Source: DASRJW01 sp035649435
GTDB taxonomy: Bacteria > Krumholzibacteriota > Krumholzibacteriia > G020349025
Direction: 5' to 3'
Assembly (NCBI GenBank): GCA_035649435.1
Contig: DASRJO010000025.1
Location: 1 to 11,373 of the forward strand
Length of the DNA: 11,373 nt
Shown here: one piece after another, positions 1-6,126 of the stretch
Position numbering within the stretch: position 1 is the stretch's first letter
Layout of the letters: each line of letters begins with the position of its first letter
The notes under the pieces: generated by a model
Seen by the model: the letters and a program-made list of their open reading frames with translations, nothing else
Told to the model about the DNA's origin: nothing
Database searches by the model: none
Program-made: the position numbers and the translations under genes

Positions 1-1437
1 CGCATCGACGCTCTGCACACCCGAGACGATGGGTTCGCCGAGACCACCGGCCCCGATGAAGGCCGCGAGCGTCGCCGTGCCGACGGTGAGAACGGCGGCG
101 GTGCGCACACCCGCCATGAGAATGGGGGCAGCGAGCGGCAAGCGCACTTGCACCAACACCTGTGCCGGCGTCATCCCGAGCGCAATGGCCGCTTGCACGG
201 CGGTGGGGGCCGCATCGCGCAAGCCCGTGTACGTGTTGCGCAGGATCGGGAACACGGCATAGATCCACAAGGCCACGACGGCGGGCAACGCCCCGATGCC
301 GAGGAACGGCACCATGAAGGCGAGGAGCGCGAGCGACGGGATGGTCTGCGATGTCCCAACGACACGAATGAGAGGCTCGGCGAAGCCACGCCGGCGCTCG
401 AGCAGGAGACCGAGCGGCACGGCGACGACGATGCCGAGCAACAACCCCGCTCCCGAGAGCGCCAAATGTTCCAGCGTGCGCTGGCCGATCTTACGACGAT
501 CTTCCCACAAGGTGCGCCACAGGCTGCGCTTGCCCGCGGTCGCACGCGCAGACGGCGCACCGGCGCTCACGAACCCGCGCTCGACGAGTGCGGCGCGAGC
601 GACGTCTTCGATGGCTTCGCGCTGTTCTTCGACGCGCACGTTGAGCCGGCGCATGGCGTCCGCGTCGAACGCGCGCACCAGCGACGCGAGGACGACCCCG
701 AGCTCGGGATGGCGAGCGAGCGCCGGACCGTGCACCAAGGCCGCGGCCTCGTAGGGCGGGAAGAAATTGCGGTCGTCTTCGAGCACGACCAAGTCGTGCA
801 CGACGAGCCTGCCGTCGGTGGAGTAGACATCGAGACAATCGAGCTTGCCCTCACCAGCCGCCTGATACTTGAGCGCGTGCTGCATCGTGCGCACGCTGCC
901 GAAGCGCAGGCCGTACACGCGTTCGAGTCCAGGCAGACCGTCGTCGCGCTCGGCGAACTCGTGGCCGAAGCCGGCGGTGAGGCCGGATGCGACCGCCGTG
1001 AGATCCGAGATGCTCTGCAATGAATACTGCGCGGCGATCCGGCGCGGGACAGCGAGCGCGAAGGTGTTCTCGAACCCGAGAGGCCCGATCCAGTGCAGAT
1101 TCCAGCGCGAGCGGAACTCGGCGCTCACACGATTCCACGTCCACGCGGCGTCGCCCCCGGGTTCTTCGTGCAGCACGGTCACCAGCCCCGTGCCGGTGTA
1201 CTCGGGGTAGACGTCGATGGAACCGGTGCGCAGGGCCTCGAAGCACACCTGTGTGCCGGCGAGGCCGAGGCGGCGTTCGACCTCCAGGCTCGTCTGCTCT
1301 TCGAGGAGCTGGGCGAACATTTCGGCCAGCAAGCGATTCTCGCTGAAGTTCTTCGAGCCGATGACGACACGCGCCGGGTCCGCGCGCGCGGCGGTCGCGA
1401 TCAGGGCGACGGCAGCCAATGAGCTCACGAGGTTCAT
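1..1437 (-). CDS. Osmoprotectant-type ABC transporter, fused substrate-binding protein and permease (3' end cut by window edge)
   Basis: An open frame of 479 codons runs from ATG at 1437 off the left edge without a stop. Residues 1-19 resemble a short signal peptide ending ATAARA, though its n-region has no positive charge. Residues 23 to about 300 are an OpuAC/ProX-type binding domain: GSKNFSEN (27-34), GTQVCFEAL (61-69), IDVYPEYTGTGL (74-85) and later a TDG and a DD-x-FFPPYEA motif. From about residue 315 the protein is an OpuBB/ProW-type permease: EHL at 323-325, hydrophobic helices, GTSQTIPSLALLAF starting at 361, the ALGMTPAQ (EAA) loop around 419-440 and FIGAGGLGEPIVSG near the visible end. 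I estimate 30-40 residues are missing. Its ATG overlaps the ATPase stop (ATGA), so the two are translationally coupled. The substrate is probably a quaternary amine such as glycine betaine or choline, but an ergothioneine-like betaine is possible; the sequence does not decide this. Confidence 0.9.
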   Translation of the reverse strand, partial: MNLVSSLAAVALIATAARADPARVVIGSKNFSENRLLAEMFAQLLEEQTSLEVERRLGLAGTQVCFEALRTGSIDVYPEYTGTGLVTVLHEEPGGDAAWTWNRVSAEFRSRWNLHWIGPLGFENTFALAVPRRIAAQYSLQSISDLTAVASGLTAGFGHEFAERDDGLPGLERVYGLRFGSVRTMQHALKYQAAGEGKLDCLDVYSTDGRLVVHDLVVLEDDRNFFPPYEAAALVHGPALARHPELGVVLASLVRAFDADAMRRLNVRVEEQREAIEDVARAALVERGFVSAGAPSARATAGKRSLWRTLWEDRRKIGQRTLEHLALSGAGLLLGIVVAVPLGLLLERRRGFAEPLIRVVGTSQTIPSLALLAFMVPFLGIGALPAVVALWIYAVFPILRNTYTGLRDAAPTAVQAAIALGMTPAQVLVQVRLPLAAPILMAGVRTAAVLTVGTATLAAFIGAGGLGEPIVSGVQSVDA

Positions 1438-2192
1438 GGCAGCTCGCCGCGAAAGTGCGCCAGGAGTTGGCCGACGTACGATTCGGCGGGCGCGTCGCGC
1501 AACGTACGCAGCGTGCCAATCTGCACGATCTGTCCGGCCCGCATGACGGCGATGCGATCGGCGAGACGGCCCGCTTCGCGCAGATCGTGGGTGACGAGGA
1601 GCATCGTCTTGCCCAGGCGATTCTTCAAACGCACGAACTCGTCCTGCAGGTCGATGCGCGTCAACACGTCGAGTGCGCCGAAGGGTTCGTCGAGGAGCAC
1701 GACCTCGGGATCGGCGGCGATGGCGCGGGCGAAGGCCACACGCTGGCGCTGGCCGCCGGAGAGCTGATGCGGCGCCCGCTGTCCGTACTCCTCCGGGGGC
1801 AGGCCGACGAGCGCGAGCAGCTCGTCGCAACGCGCGCGGCGCTTCTTCGTATCCCAGCCGAGCAACGCCGGCACCATCTCGACGTTGCGCGCCACGCTCC
1901 AATGCGGCAGCAAGCCGCCGTCCTGCGGCACGTAGCCGGTCCGCCGGCGCAGCTCGATCGGATCCATTTCGTGCGCCGGGCGCCCTTGGATGCGCACATC
2001 GCCGCGCGTCGGTTCCTCGAGACGGTTGAACATGCGCAGCAACGTCGATTTGCCGCTGCCGCTCTCGCCGATGAGCGCCAGGGTTTCACCGTGCATGACC
2101 GCGAGGCTCACGTCGGCGAGTGCGTCGGCACCGCTGTCGAAGCGCTTGCCGACACCGACGGCTTCGAGGACTGGGATTGCTGATTGCTGCAC
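1434..2192 (-). CDS. Osmoprotectant-type ABC transporter ATP-binding protein
   Basis: This 252-residue protein is the ATPase that powers the adjacent importer. All nucleotide-binding motifs are intact: Walker A GESGSGKST (42-50), Q-loop glutamine in VPQDGG (Q90), signature LSGGQRQR (144-151), Walker B VVLLDEP with catalytic E169, D-loop LD (174-175) and switch H202. The sequence around the Q-loop (GLLPHWSVARNVE) and the DPIELRRRTGYVPQ stretch are typical of the OpuA/ProV/OpuCA branch. It stops after the core domain and lacks the C-terminal CBS pair of longer family members (about 380-400 residues), so ionic-strength sensing through CBS domains is not expected. Translation starts at GTG 2192, with GGAAGGG ten bases upstream; the nearby ATG at 2201-2199 is out of frame. 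The stop overlaps the start of the SBP-permease gene by four bases. Confidence 0.93.
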   Translation of the reverse strand: MQQSAIPVLEAVGVGKRFDSGADALADVSLAVMHGETLALIGESGSGKSTLLRMFNRLEEPTRGDVRIQGRPAHEMDPIELRRRTGYVPQDGGLLPHWSVARNVEMVPALLGWDTKKRRARCDELLALVGLPPEEYGQRAPHQLSGGQRQRVAFARAIAADPEVVLLDEPFGALDVLTRIDLQDEFVRLKNRLGKTMLLVTHDLREAGRLADRIAVMRAGQIVQIGTLRTLRDAPAESYVGQLLAHFRGELP

Positions 2193-2199
2193 GAGAGTT

Positions 2200-2220
2200 C
2201 ATCCCTTCCGTGAGTCCCTG
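2200..2220 (-). repeat. Leader motif copy 1, upstream of the ABC transporter operon
   Basis: On the minus strand the bases read CAGGGACTCACGGAAGGG and then ATG. The core TCCGTGAGTCCCTG (plus-strand sense, 2207-2220) is identical to 4795-4808 upstream of the response-regulator gene, and the flanking GGARGGG-(R)ATG also matches. The purine stretch probably serves as the ribosome-binding site of the ATPase gene; the rest could be a shared leader element. A bare 14-base match in a window this size is not rare by chance, so the matching context matters more than the length. Confidence 0.4.
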
Positions 2221-2260
2221 TCGGATGTTCTGCGGTGGGGCCGCGGCCCGTCGAGACCGA

Positions 2261-2277
2261 AGTGCTCCGAGAGCACT
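2261..2277. other. Short perfect hairpin after the YacP-like gene
   Basis: Arms AGTGCTC (2261-2267) and GAGCACT (2271-2277) pair perfectly around a three-base loop, twelve bases past the stop of the YacP-like gene. No T-run follows on the minus strand, so it is at best a weak terminator or a transcript-end stabiliser. A 12-base palindrome, GGGCCGCGGCCC (2238-2249), lies just downstream. I found no convincing promoter between here and the ABC operon, so readthrough into that operon is possible. Confidence 0.4.
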
Positions 2278-2288
2278 CGATTTCCATT

Positions 2289-2804
2289 TCAGTCGTCGTC
2301 GCGGCGCTCGCCGAAGAGGCGCTCCCATTCTTCGAGCTCGCGACGCGACACGTGCTCCGGCTTGTCCGCCGATTTTCCCGTGCCGGGCGCGACGCGGCGC
2401 CGGGGCAGCTGCAAGAACTGGCTCACGCGCAACAGGCGGGAGCCGTGCGCTCGCACCGTGGCGATGATGGCGTTGTCCGAGGTCACCACGGTGAGCTGAC
2501 TCGGATCGGCATGCTCGCGAATGCGGCGCTGGATCCACACGTCGGCGGTTTCACGCGCGTACACCACGTGCACCGAGGCGCTGTAATCGGTGTTCTGCCG
2601 TCCCGTGTCGCTCGACGGGCCGCGGTCGCGGTGAGCGTCGAACACGACGTAGACGCGCGTCGCATCGGCCGGCCGGTTCTGCTGCACGAAACGCAGGAAC
2701 TCGGTGCGCGCCGTCTCCAGATCGCGTCGCAGCAGCGGTCCGAATCGCGCGTGCGCGAACATCACGTTGAAGGCGTCGATGAGGAGTTCGCGGCGTTCGC
2801 TCAT
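2289..2804 (-). CDS. YacP-like NYN/PIN-domain ribonuclease
   Basis: This 171-residue protein matches the NYN_YacP family (formerly DUF901), whose Bacillus member YacP/Rae1 is a ribosome-associated endoribonuclease. The length is normal for the family. The PIN-like acidic set is visible: LLIDAFNV (D10, N13), VYVVFDAH (D56), the signature RETADVWI (E85-D88) and VVTSDN (D110). These are the expected metal-coordinating positions, so the enzyme looks active. The tail (about 140-171) is charged and low in hydrophobics. There is no good Shine-Dalgarno sequence before ATG 2804. A tiny 19-codon frame (2860-2801) ends in ATGA over this start and could couple translation. The gene lies 104 bases downstream of the aldolase on the same strand with no obvious promoter between, so the two are probably co-transcribed; the functional link is unclear. 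Confidence 0.85.
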   Translation of the reverse strand: MSERRELLIDAFNVMFAHARFGPLLRRDLETARTEFLRFVQQNRPADATRVYVVFDAHRDRGPSSDTGRQNTDYSASVHVVYARETADVWIQRRIREHADPSQLTVVTSDNAIIATVRAHGSRLLRVSQFLQLPRRRVAPGTGKSADKPEHVSRRELEEWERLFGERRDDD

Positions 2805-2860
2805 GCGGGATGACCGCCGATCGGGAGTGAGGGAGGCCGGGATTCCCCTTGGTCGGGCAT
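2801..2860 (-). other. Possible 19-codon leader ORF overlapping the YacP-like start
   Basis: An ATG at 2860 opens a short frame (MPDQGESRPPSLPIGGHPA) whose TGA shares the ATGA overlap with the ATG of the YacP-like gene. There is no strong ribosome-binding site before it. It is listed because the downstream gene itself lacks a Shine-Dalgarno sequence and ATGA overlaps usually mark coupling. A chance frame is equally likely. Confidence 0.2.
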
Positions 2861-2908
2861 CGCGCTCGATTCGTTGCGCTCGCCGCCGTCTCGCTCGCGT
2901 TGCTGCGC

Positions 2909-3784
2909 TCAGCCGGCGTCGCGCACCTCGCGCAATGTACGCCGCGCCAGATCACGCACCTGCGCTTCCACGTCCGTTGCGGCGTGACGCTCCCAGACCG
3001 GGGGATTGCCCTCCCAGTGGACCTCGGGTTCGACATAACTCGTGGGACGCGTCGCTGCGGTCGACCCAGCGGGCGTGTGCTCGGGCTTGGTTGCCGCGCG
3101 TGGGGTCCAGCCACAGTGATAGCACGGTGTGTCCGATGGTGTGCCGCCGTAGACGCCACGAATCGCTTCGAGCCGCGCGATCTCCTCGGCGGTGAGCGGG
3201 TGGGCGCCGCCGAGGACATGCGTCAGCATCGAAATGCGCGCCAGCTGCTCGAGTGCTTCCATGCGATGGTAGGCGGCGGTCACGTCGCGTCCGAGTGTCA
3301 TGGCACCATGATTGGCGAGGAGAATTGCATCGTGCTCCTTGACTGCCGGGCGAATGCTGGCCTCGAGCTCGTCGGTGGACGGCGTCCCATACTGCGTGAG
3401 CGCCACCTTGCCGACCGCGATGTACGCCTCGGGCATGAGGCGCTCCTCGAGCGGCTTGCGCGCCACCGCGAAGGCCGTCGCGTGCGGCGGGTGCGCGTGC
3501 ACGATGGCGCAGACATCGTCGCGCTGGGTGTACGCCGCGAGATGAATCTTGATCTCAGTGGTGAGCTTGCGTTTGCCCGAGATCTGCTTGCCCTCGAGGT
3601 CGCAGACGACGAGATCGTCGGCTTCCAGGAACCCTTTGCTCATCCCCGTCGGCGTGGCGAGGATGCGGTCAGGCCCGAGCCGCACAGAGACATTGCCATC
3701 GGTGCCGGCCACGAGGCCACGATCGTACAACCGCCTGCATACGTGCAGGATCTCATGCCGGATCTGATCGGGAACCTGGAACAT
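2909..3784 (-). CDS. Class II aldolase/adducin-family protein with C-terminal extension
   Basis: The 291-residue product has a complete class II (zinc) aldolase domain over residues 1-215, like L-fuculose-1-phosphate aldolase. Visible motifs are AGTDGNVSVR (26-35), TPTGMSKG (44-51), TTEIKIH with the catalytic-type E77, the zinc ligands in VHAHPPHATAFA (H96, H98) and ANHGAM (H159). The spacing of E77/H96/H98/H159 is the same as in FucA, four residues offset. Residues 216-291 form an extra tail that normal FucA-size members (about 215) lack: it carries CYHCGW (221-226), a low-complexity A/T/P stretch and an amphipathic helical end. The substrate is not deducible; the family includes sugar-phosphate aldolases, MtnB dehydratase and decarboxylases. 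The start is supported by GGAG (3793-3790) five bases upstream. An intrinsic terminator separates it from the upstream response regulator, and a promoter candidate lies at 3829-3801. Confidence 0.88.
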   Translation of the reverse strand: MFQVPDQIRHEILHVCRRLYDRGLVAGTDGNVSVRLGPDRILATPTGMSKGFLEADDLVVCDLEGKQISGKRKLTTEIKIHLAAYTQRDDVCAIVHAHPPHATAFAVARKPLEERLMPEAYIAVGKVALTQYGTPSTDELEASIRPAVKEHDAILLANHGAMTLGRDVTAAYHRMEALEQLARISMLTHVLGGAHPLTAEEIARLEAIRGVYGGTPSDTPCYHCGWTPRAATKPEHTPAGSTAATRPTSYVEPEVHWEGNPPVWERHAATDVEAQVRDLARRTLREVRDAG

Positions 3785-3800
3785 GGCATCTCCAAGCCCG

Positions 3801-3829
3801 AGCCTAGCAAGTGGGCTGGAGCGTCACAA
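3801..3829 (-). promoter_or_regulatory. Candidate promoter of the aldolase gene
   Basis: On the minus strand, TTGTGA (3829-3824), a 17-base spacer and TAGGCT (3806-3801) make a plausible sigma70-type promoter just after the terminator. The expected start near 3794 would leave only about ten leader bases, placing the GGAG ribosome site at the very 5' end. That makes this call tentative. Confidence 0.4.
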
Positions 3830-3873
3830 GCGCTCGCCGCGCTCGAATCGAGGACCGAGGTGGCGACGAAGCA

Positions 3874-3902
3874 AAAGCCCGCCGGCGATGCCGGCGGGCT
3901 TT
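3874..3902 (-). terminator. Intrinsic terminator after the response-regulator gene
   Basis: A perfect 13-bp stem (3874-3886 with 3890-3902) has a three-base loop. Its GC core AGCCCGCCGGC is flanked by A and T runs; on the minus strand the stem runs into TTTT. It sits 75 bases beyond the response-regulator stop at 3978 and so should end that transcript. The symmetry would also let it act on the plus strand, but no plus-strand gene precedes it. Confidence 0.8.
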
Positions 3903-3977
3903 GTTGCCCGGGAGATGGAGGACTCCGGGCGGGATGGCTCATCCATGAGCCGGGGCGAGCCGACGCGGGTGGGCGCG

Positions 3978-4763
3978 TCAGCTCGGTTGGGCACCGCTTC
4001 CTTGCGTGCCTTCACTCGTCTGTTCATGGGGTCGGGGTTGGTCGACGTCGTAGATCCGATTGGCGCTCGGGAGTTTGGCGGCGAGAGCCGGCGGCTGTCC
4101 GCTCACGGGGCTGCGACTCGAGCTCCAGTCGCGGAACTCCTTCAAGCGCGATTCGATGCGCAGGAGATTGCGGAAACACAGTTCGAGCTTGTTGTTGAGG
4201 TAGTAGTCGTCGGTTCCGACGTAACCCTTGAGGCCATGCAACGCCTTGCGGATGTCCTGCAGGTCCGACAAGGTGTCGACCGAAGCGCGCAGCGCGTTCT
4301 TGCGCAGGCCCTCGGCGCTCGTGTCCGAGTTCTGCAGCGTGCTGCGCGCCGCCACTTCTTGCGCGTGGTAGCGCAGCCGGGCCAGCATTTCGGAGAAGCG
4401 GAACGGCTTGGGCAAGTACCAATCGGCATTCAATCGCATTGCCCGCAGCCGTTGCGTTTCATCTTGGGAGCTCGAGATGCAAATCACCGGAATCGATGAC
4501 GTGCGCTTGACTGATTTCAGATGTCGCAACACTTCCAACCCGGGCATGTCCGAAGTGCCCAGATCGAGGATGACGATATCGGGGTCCGATTTCTGAGCGG
4601 TCATGATCCCCAAGCGACCATGACGGACCTGGATGAGTGCGGCGCCGAGCGCCTCGAGTTTCATCTTCAGGAGCTGTTGCTCCTGAATGTTGTCGTCGAC
4701 CACCAGGATGCGCAGCGGGCGTTGAGCTAGCGTCGCGAGCTCGCCCGGAGCGTAGGCCTCCAT
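3978..4763 (-). CDS. Response regulator, REC domain plus uncharacterised helical C-terminus
   Basis: This 261-residue protein carries a CheY-like receiver domain at about 17-135: acidic pair D23-D24 in ILVVDDN, phospho-acceptor D67 in IVILDLG, switch S97 in ICISSS and conserved K119 in YLPKPF. All residues for phosphorylation are present. After about residue 125 there is no helix-turn-helix, GGDEF, HD or kinase domain. Instead there is a predicted helical stretch (about 145-215, rich in L, K, R and E, with KGYVGTDDYYLNNKLELCFRNL) and a disordered polar tail. It may act through protein-protein contact. No histidine kinase is adjacent, so it is an orphan here. The start at ATG 4763 has AGAGG six bases upstream and puts the receiver near the N-terminus; GTG 4850 would add 29 unlikely residues. 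A promoter candidate at 4983-4954 implies a leader of about 185 bases. Confidence 0.87.
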   Translation of the reverse strand: MEAYAPGELATLAQRPLRILVVDDNIQEQQLLKMKLEALGAALIQVRHGRLGIMTAQKSDPDIVILDLGTSDMPGLEVLRHLKSVKRTSSIPVICISSSQDETQRLRAMRLNADWYLPKPFRFSEMLARLRYHAQEVAARSTLQNSDTSAEGLRKNALRASVDTLSDLQDIRKALHGLKGYVGTDDYYLNNKLELCFRNLLRIESRLKEFRDWSSSRSPVSGQPPALAAKLPSANRIYDVDQPRPHEQTSEGTQGSGAQPS

Positions 4764-4786
4764 GCGTACCTCTACCTGACCTTTGG

Positions 4787-4808
4787 CATTCCCCTCCGTG
4801 AGTCCCTG
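4787..4808 (-). repeat. Leader motif copy 2, upstream of the response regulator
   Basis: On the minus strand the bases read CAGGGACTCACGGAGGGG followed by AATG. The core is identical over 14 bases to the copy at 2207-2220. Here the strong GGAGGGG and ATG would open only a five-residue frame (MPKVR, then TAG), and the real gene starts 22 bases after that ATG at 4763. It could be a leader peptide start or a regulatory motif. Confidence 0.4.
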
Positions 4809-4953
4809 CACTGATTTATGGTGCGGCGGAAGATAGCCGGGGTCACGCACGCCGGCACATGCCGTTCCAGGCCGAGCGGAAACACTGATTGGATCCGTGC
4901 TCGAGGAACCAAGGAGTCCGACGCGGGCCGCGGGGTGCGTCGGTGCAAGAAAG

Positions 4954-4983
4954 ATTGTATCCCGGCGGAGGCACGCGGGTCAA
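4954..4983 (-). promoter_or_regulatory. Candidate sigma70-type promoter of the response-regulator gene
   Basis: On the minus strand, TTGACC (4983-4978), an 18-base spacer and TACAAT (4959-4954) closely match the TTGACA/TATAAT consensus. Transcription would begin near 4947. No better match is visible in the region. Confidence 0.65.
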
Positions 4984-4993
4984 CCGATAAACA

Positions 4994-5026
4994 CTTGTAA
5001 CTGACATGATGGTAGTTGGTTACAAG
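4994..5026. promoter_or_regulatory. Operator-like dyad, 8+8 perfect inverted repeat
   Basis: CTTGTAAC (4994-5001) and GTTACAAG (5019-5026) are perfect inverted copies separated by 17 bases, in an AT-richer patch of a GC-rich region. The dyad lies just upstream of the minus-strand -35 box (centre about 60 bases before the predicted start) and about 120 bases before the plus-strand start. Half-site centres are 25 bases apart, suiting an activator dimer or two dimers. The regulator is unknown. Confidence 0.5.
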
Positions 5027-5094
5027 GGCGAACCGGAACGTTTCGGGAACAACCCGGTGCGAACGAGAAGCCAGGGAAAGCCTGAGCCGCCGCG

Positions 5095-5123
5095 TTGACG
5101 GCCTTCGGGCAGTCGAGTAGCGT
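5095..5123 (+). promoter_or_regulatory. Candidate promoter of the amidase-aminotransferase operon
   Basis: TTGACG (5095-5100), a 17-base spacer and TAGCGT (5118-5123) form a reasonable sigma70-type promoter. Transcription near 5130 gives a leader of about 77 bases and excludes the longer reading frame starting at 5126. Confidence 0.55.
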
Positions 5124-5206
5124 GAGTGCCACATCGGCCATCATGCGCCATCGCGAACCCCAGCTCGCCGCCACGAAGTCGCTGGGTGCCACGAGTGGAG
5201 GATCCC

Positions 5207-6073
5207 ATGCCGCGAATCGTGCGCTGCGGACTGGTCCAGGCGAGCTGCGACCGGACAGAGGGATCGCTCGCGGACATCAAGAGTTCCGCCCTCGCCAAGC
5301 ATGAGAAATTCGTGGAACAGGCTGCAGCCCAGGGCGTGAAGATCCTCTGCATGCAGGAGATTTTCTTCGGCCCGTACTTCTGCGCCGAGCAAGACGCGAA
5401 GTGGTACCAGCTGGCGGAGCCGATTCCGGGCCCGACCATCGAATGGGCGCAAGGCCTGGCGCGCAAGCACGCGATGGTGATAATCGTTCCGATCTACGAG
5501 GAAGCGATGACCGGCGTCTACTACAACACCGCCGCCGTGGTCGACGCCGACGGCAGCTTGCTCGGGATCTATCGCAAGAACCACATCCCGCACCTCGAGG
5601 GTTTTTGGGAAAAGTTCTATTTCAAGCCGGGTAACCTCGGCTACCCGACTTTCCAGACGCGCTATGCCCGGGTCGGCGTCTATATCTGTTACGACCGTCA
5701 TTTCCCGGAGGGAGCGCGGCTGCTGGGGCTGCATGGTGCCGAGATCGTCTTCAATCCGTCCGCGACCATCGCGGGCCTGTCGAAGTATCTGTGGGAGCTC
5801 GAACAGCCGGCGCACGCGGTCGCCAACGGCTACTTCGTCGGCGCCATCAACCGAGTCGGCGTCGAGATGCCATGGAAGTCGGGGAAGTTCTACGGCACCA
5901 GCTACTTCTGCGATCCACGCGGGCAGTTCGTCGCCAAAGGCAGCGAGGATCGTGAGGAGCTGGTCGTGGCGGATCTGGATCTCGAACAGATCGAACGCGT
6001 GCGCCAGACTTGGCAGTTCTTCCGCGACCGCAGGCCCGAAACCTACGGCGATATGACCGAACAGCTGCCCTGA
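5207..6073 (+). CDS. Nitrilase-superfamily amidohydrolase, probable beta-ureidopropionase
   Basis: The 288-residue enzyme belongs to the carbon-nitrogen hydrolase family. The catalytic set is intact: E51 in CMQEIFFGPYF, K124 in YRKNHIPH and nucleophile C161 in YICYDRHFPEGAR, with the second glutamate E135 in GFWEKFYF. The CYDRHFPEGAR motif and overall length are typical of N-carbamoyl-beta-alanine amidohydrolase (beta-ureidopropionase) and the related N-carbamoylputrescine amidases. The following aminotransferase favours the pyrimidine route: N-carbamoyl-beta-alanine to beta-alanine, CO2 and ammonia in the cytoplasm. ATG 5207 is chosen because GGAGG (5197-5201) lies five bases upstream and the protein then begins directly with the family beta-strand (IVRCGLVQAS). 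It is the first gene of a four-gene operon. The alternative of N-carbamoylputrescine amidase in polyamine synthesis is not excluded. Confidence 0.9.
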   Translation: MPRIVRCGLVQASCDRTEGSLADIKSSALAKHEKFVEQAAAQGVKILCMQEIFFGPYFCAEQDAKWYQLAEPIPGPTIEWAQGLARKHAMVIIVPIYEEAMTGVYYNTAAVVDADGSLLGIYRKNHIPHLEGFWEKFYFKPGNLGYPTFQTRYARVGVYICYDRHFPEGARLLGLHGAEIVFNPSATIAGLSKYLWELEQPAHAVANGYFVGAINRVGVEMPWKSGKFYGTSYFCDPRGQFVAKGSEDREELVVADLDLEQIERVRQTWQFFRDRRPETYGDMTEQLP

Positions 6074-6126
6074 GAAGGGCGGGAAACGCGCGCGGCGGCG
6101 GCCGCGTGCTCCGGGAGGTTGTCTTC

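Larger units (their letters stand above)
4764..5206. other. Divergent intergenic regulatory region
   Basis: This 443-base stretch between the response regulator (leftward) and the amidase operon (rightward) holds no convincing protein gene. Short frames in it lack family signals. From left to right it contains the long response-regulator leader with the shared CAGGGACTCACGG motif, a minus-strand promoter candidate (4954-4983), an AT-richer patch with an 8+8 inverted repeat (4994-5026), a plus-strand promoter candidate (5095-5123) and a leader of about 75 bases ending in GGAGG before ATG 5207. Confidence 0.7.

Noticed and set aside
148..1023. Plus-strand open frame (291 codons) at the left end
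   Set aside because: Antisense to the SBP-permease gene, whose motifs are continuous across the whole stretch.
2849..4198. Long plus-strand open frame (449 codons) across the aldolase and terminator
   Set aside because: It is antisense to a gene with a full set of class II aldolase motifs, runs through the terminator hairpin, and its translation resembles no protein family. GC-rich antisense frames of this length are expected.
4764..4850. GTG 4850 as start of the response regulator
   Set aside because: It adds 29 residues without similarity before a receiver domain that normally begins near the N-terminus.
5126..5206. Upstream in-frame start for the amidase
   Set aside because: The extra 27 residues have no family match, the codon lies at or before the predicted transcription start, and ATG 5207 has a strong GGAGG.
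4764..5206. Possible riboswitch or small RNA in the divergent region
   Set aside because: I could not recognise a conserved riboswitch core or a hairpin with a T-run; promoters and a dyad explain the visible structure.
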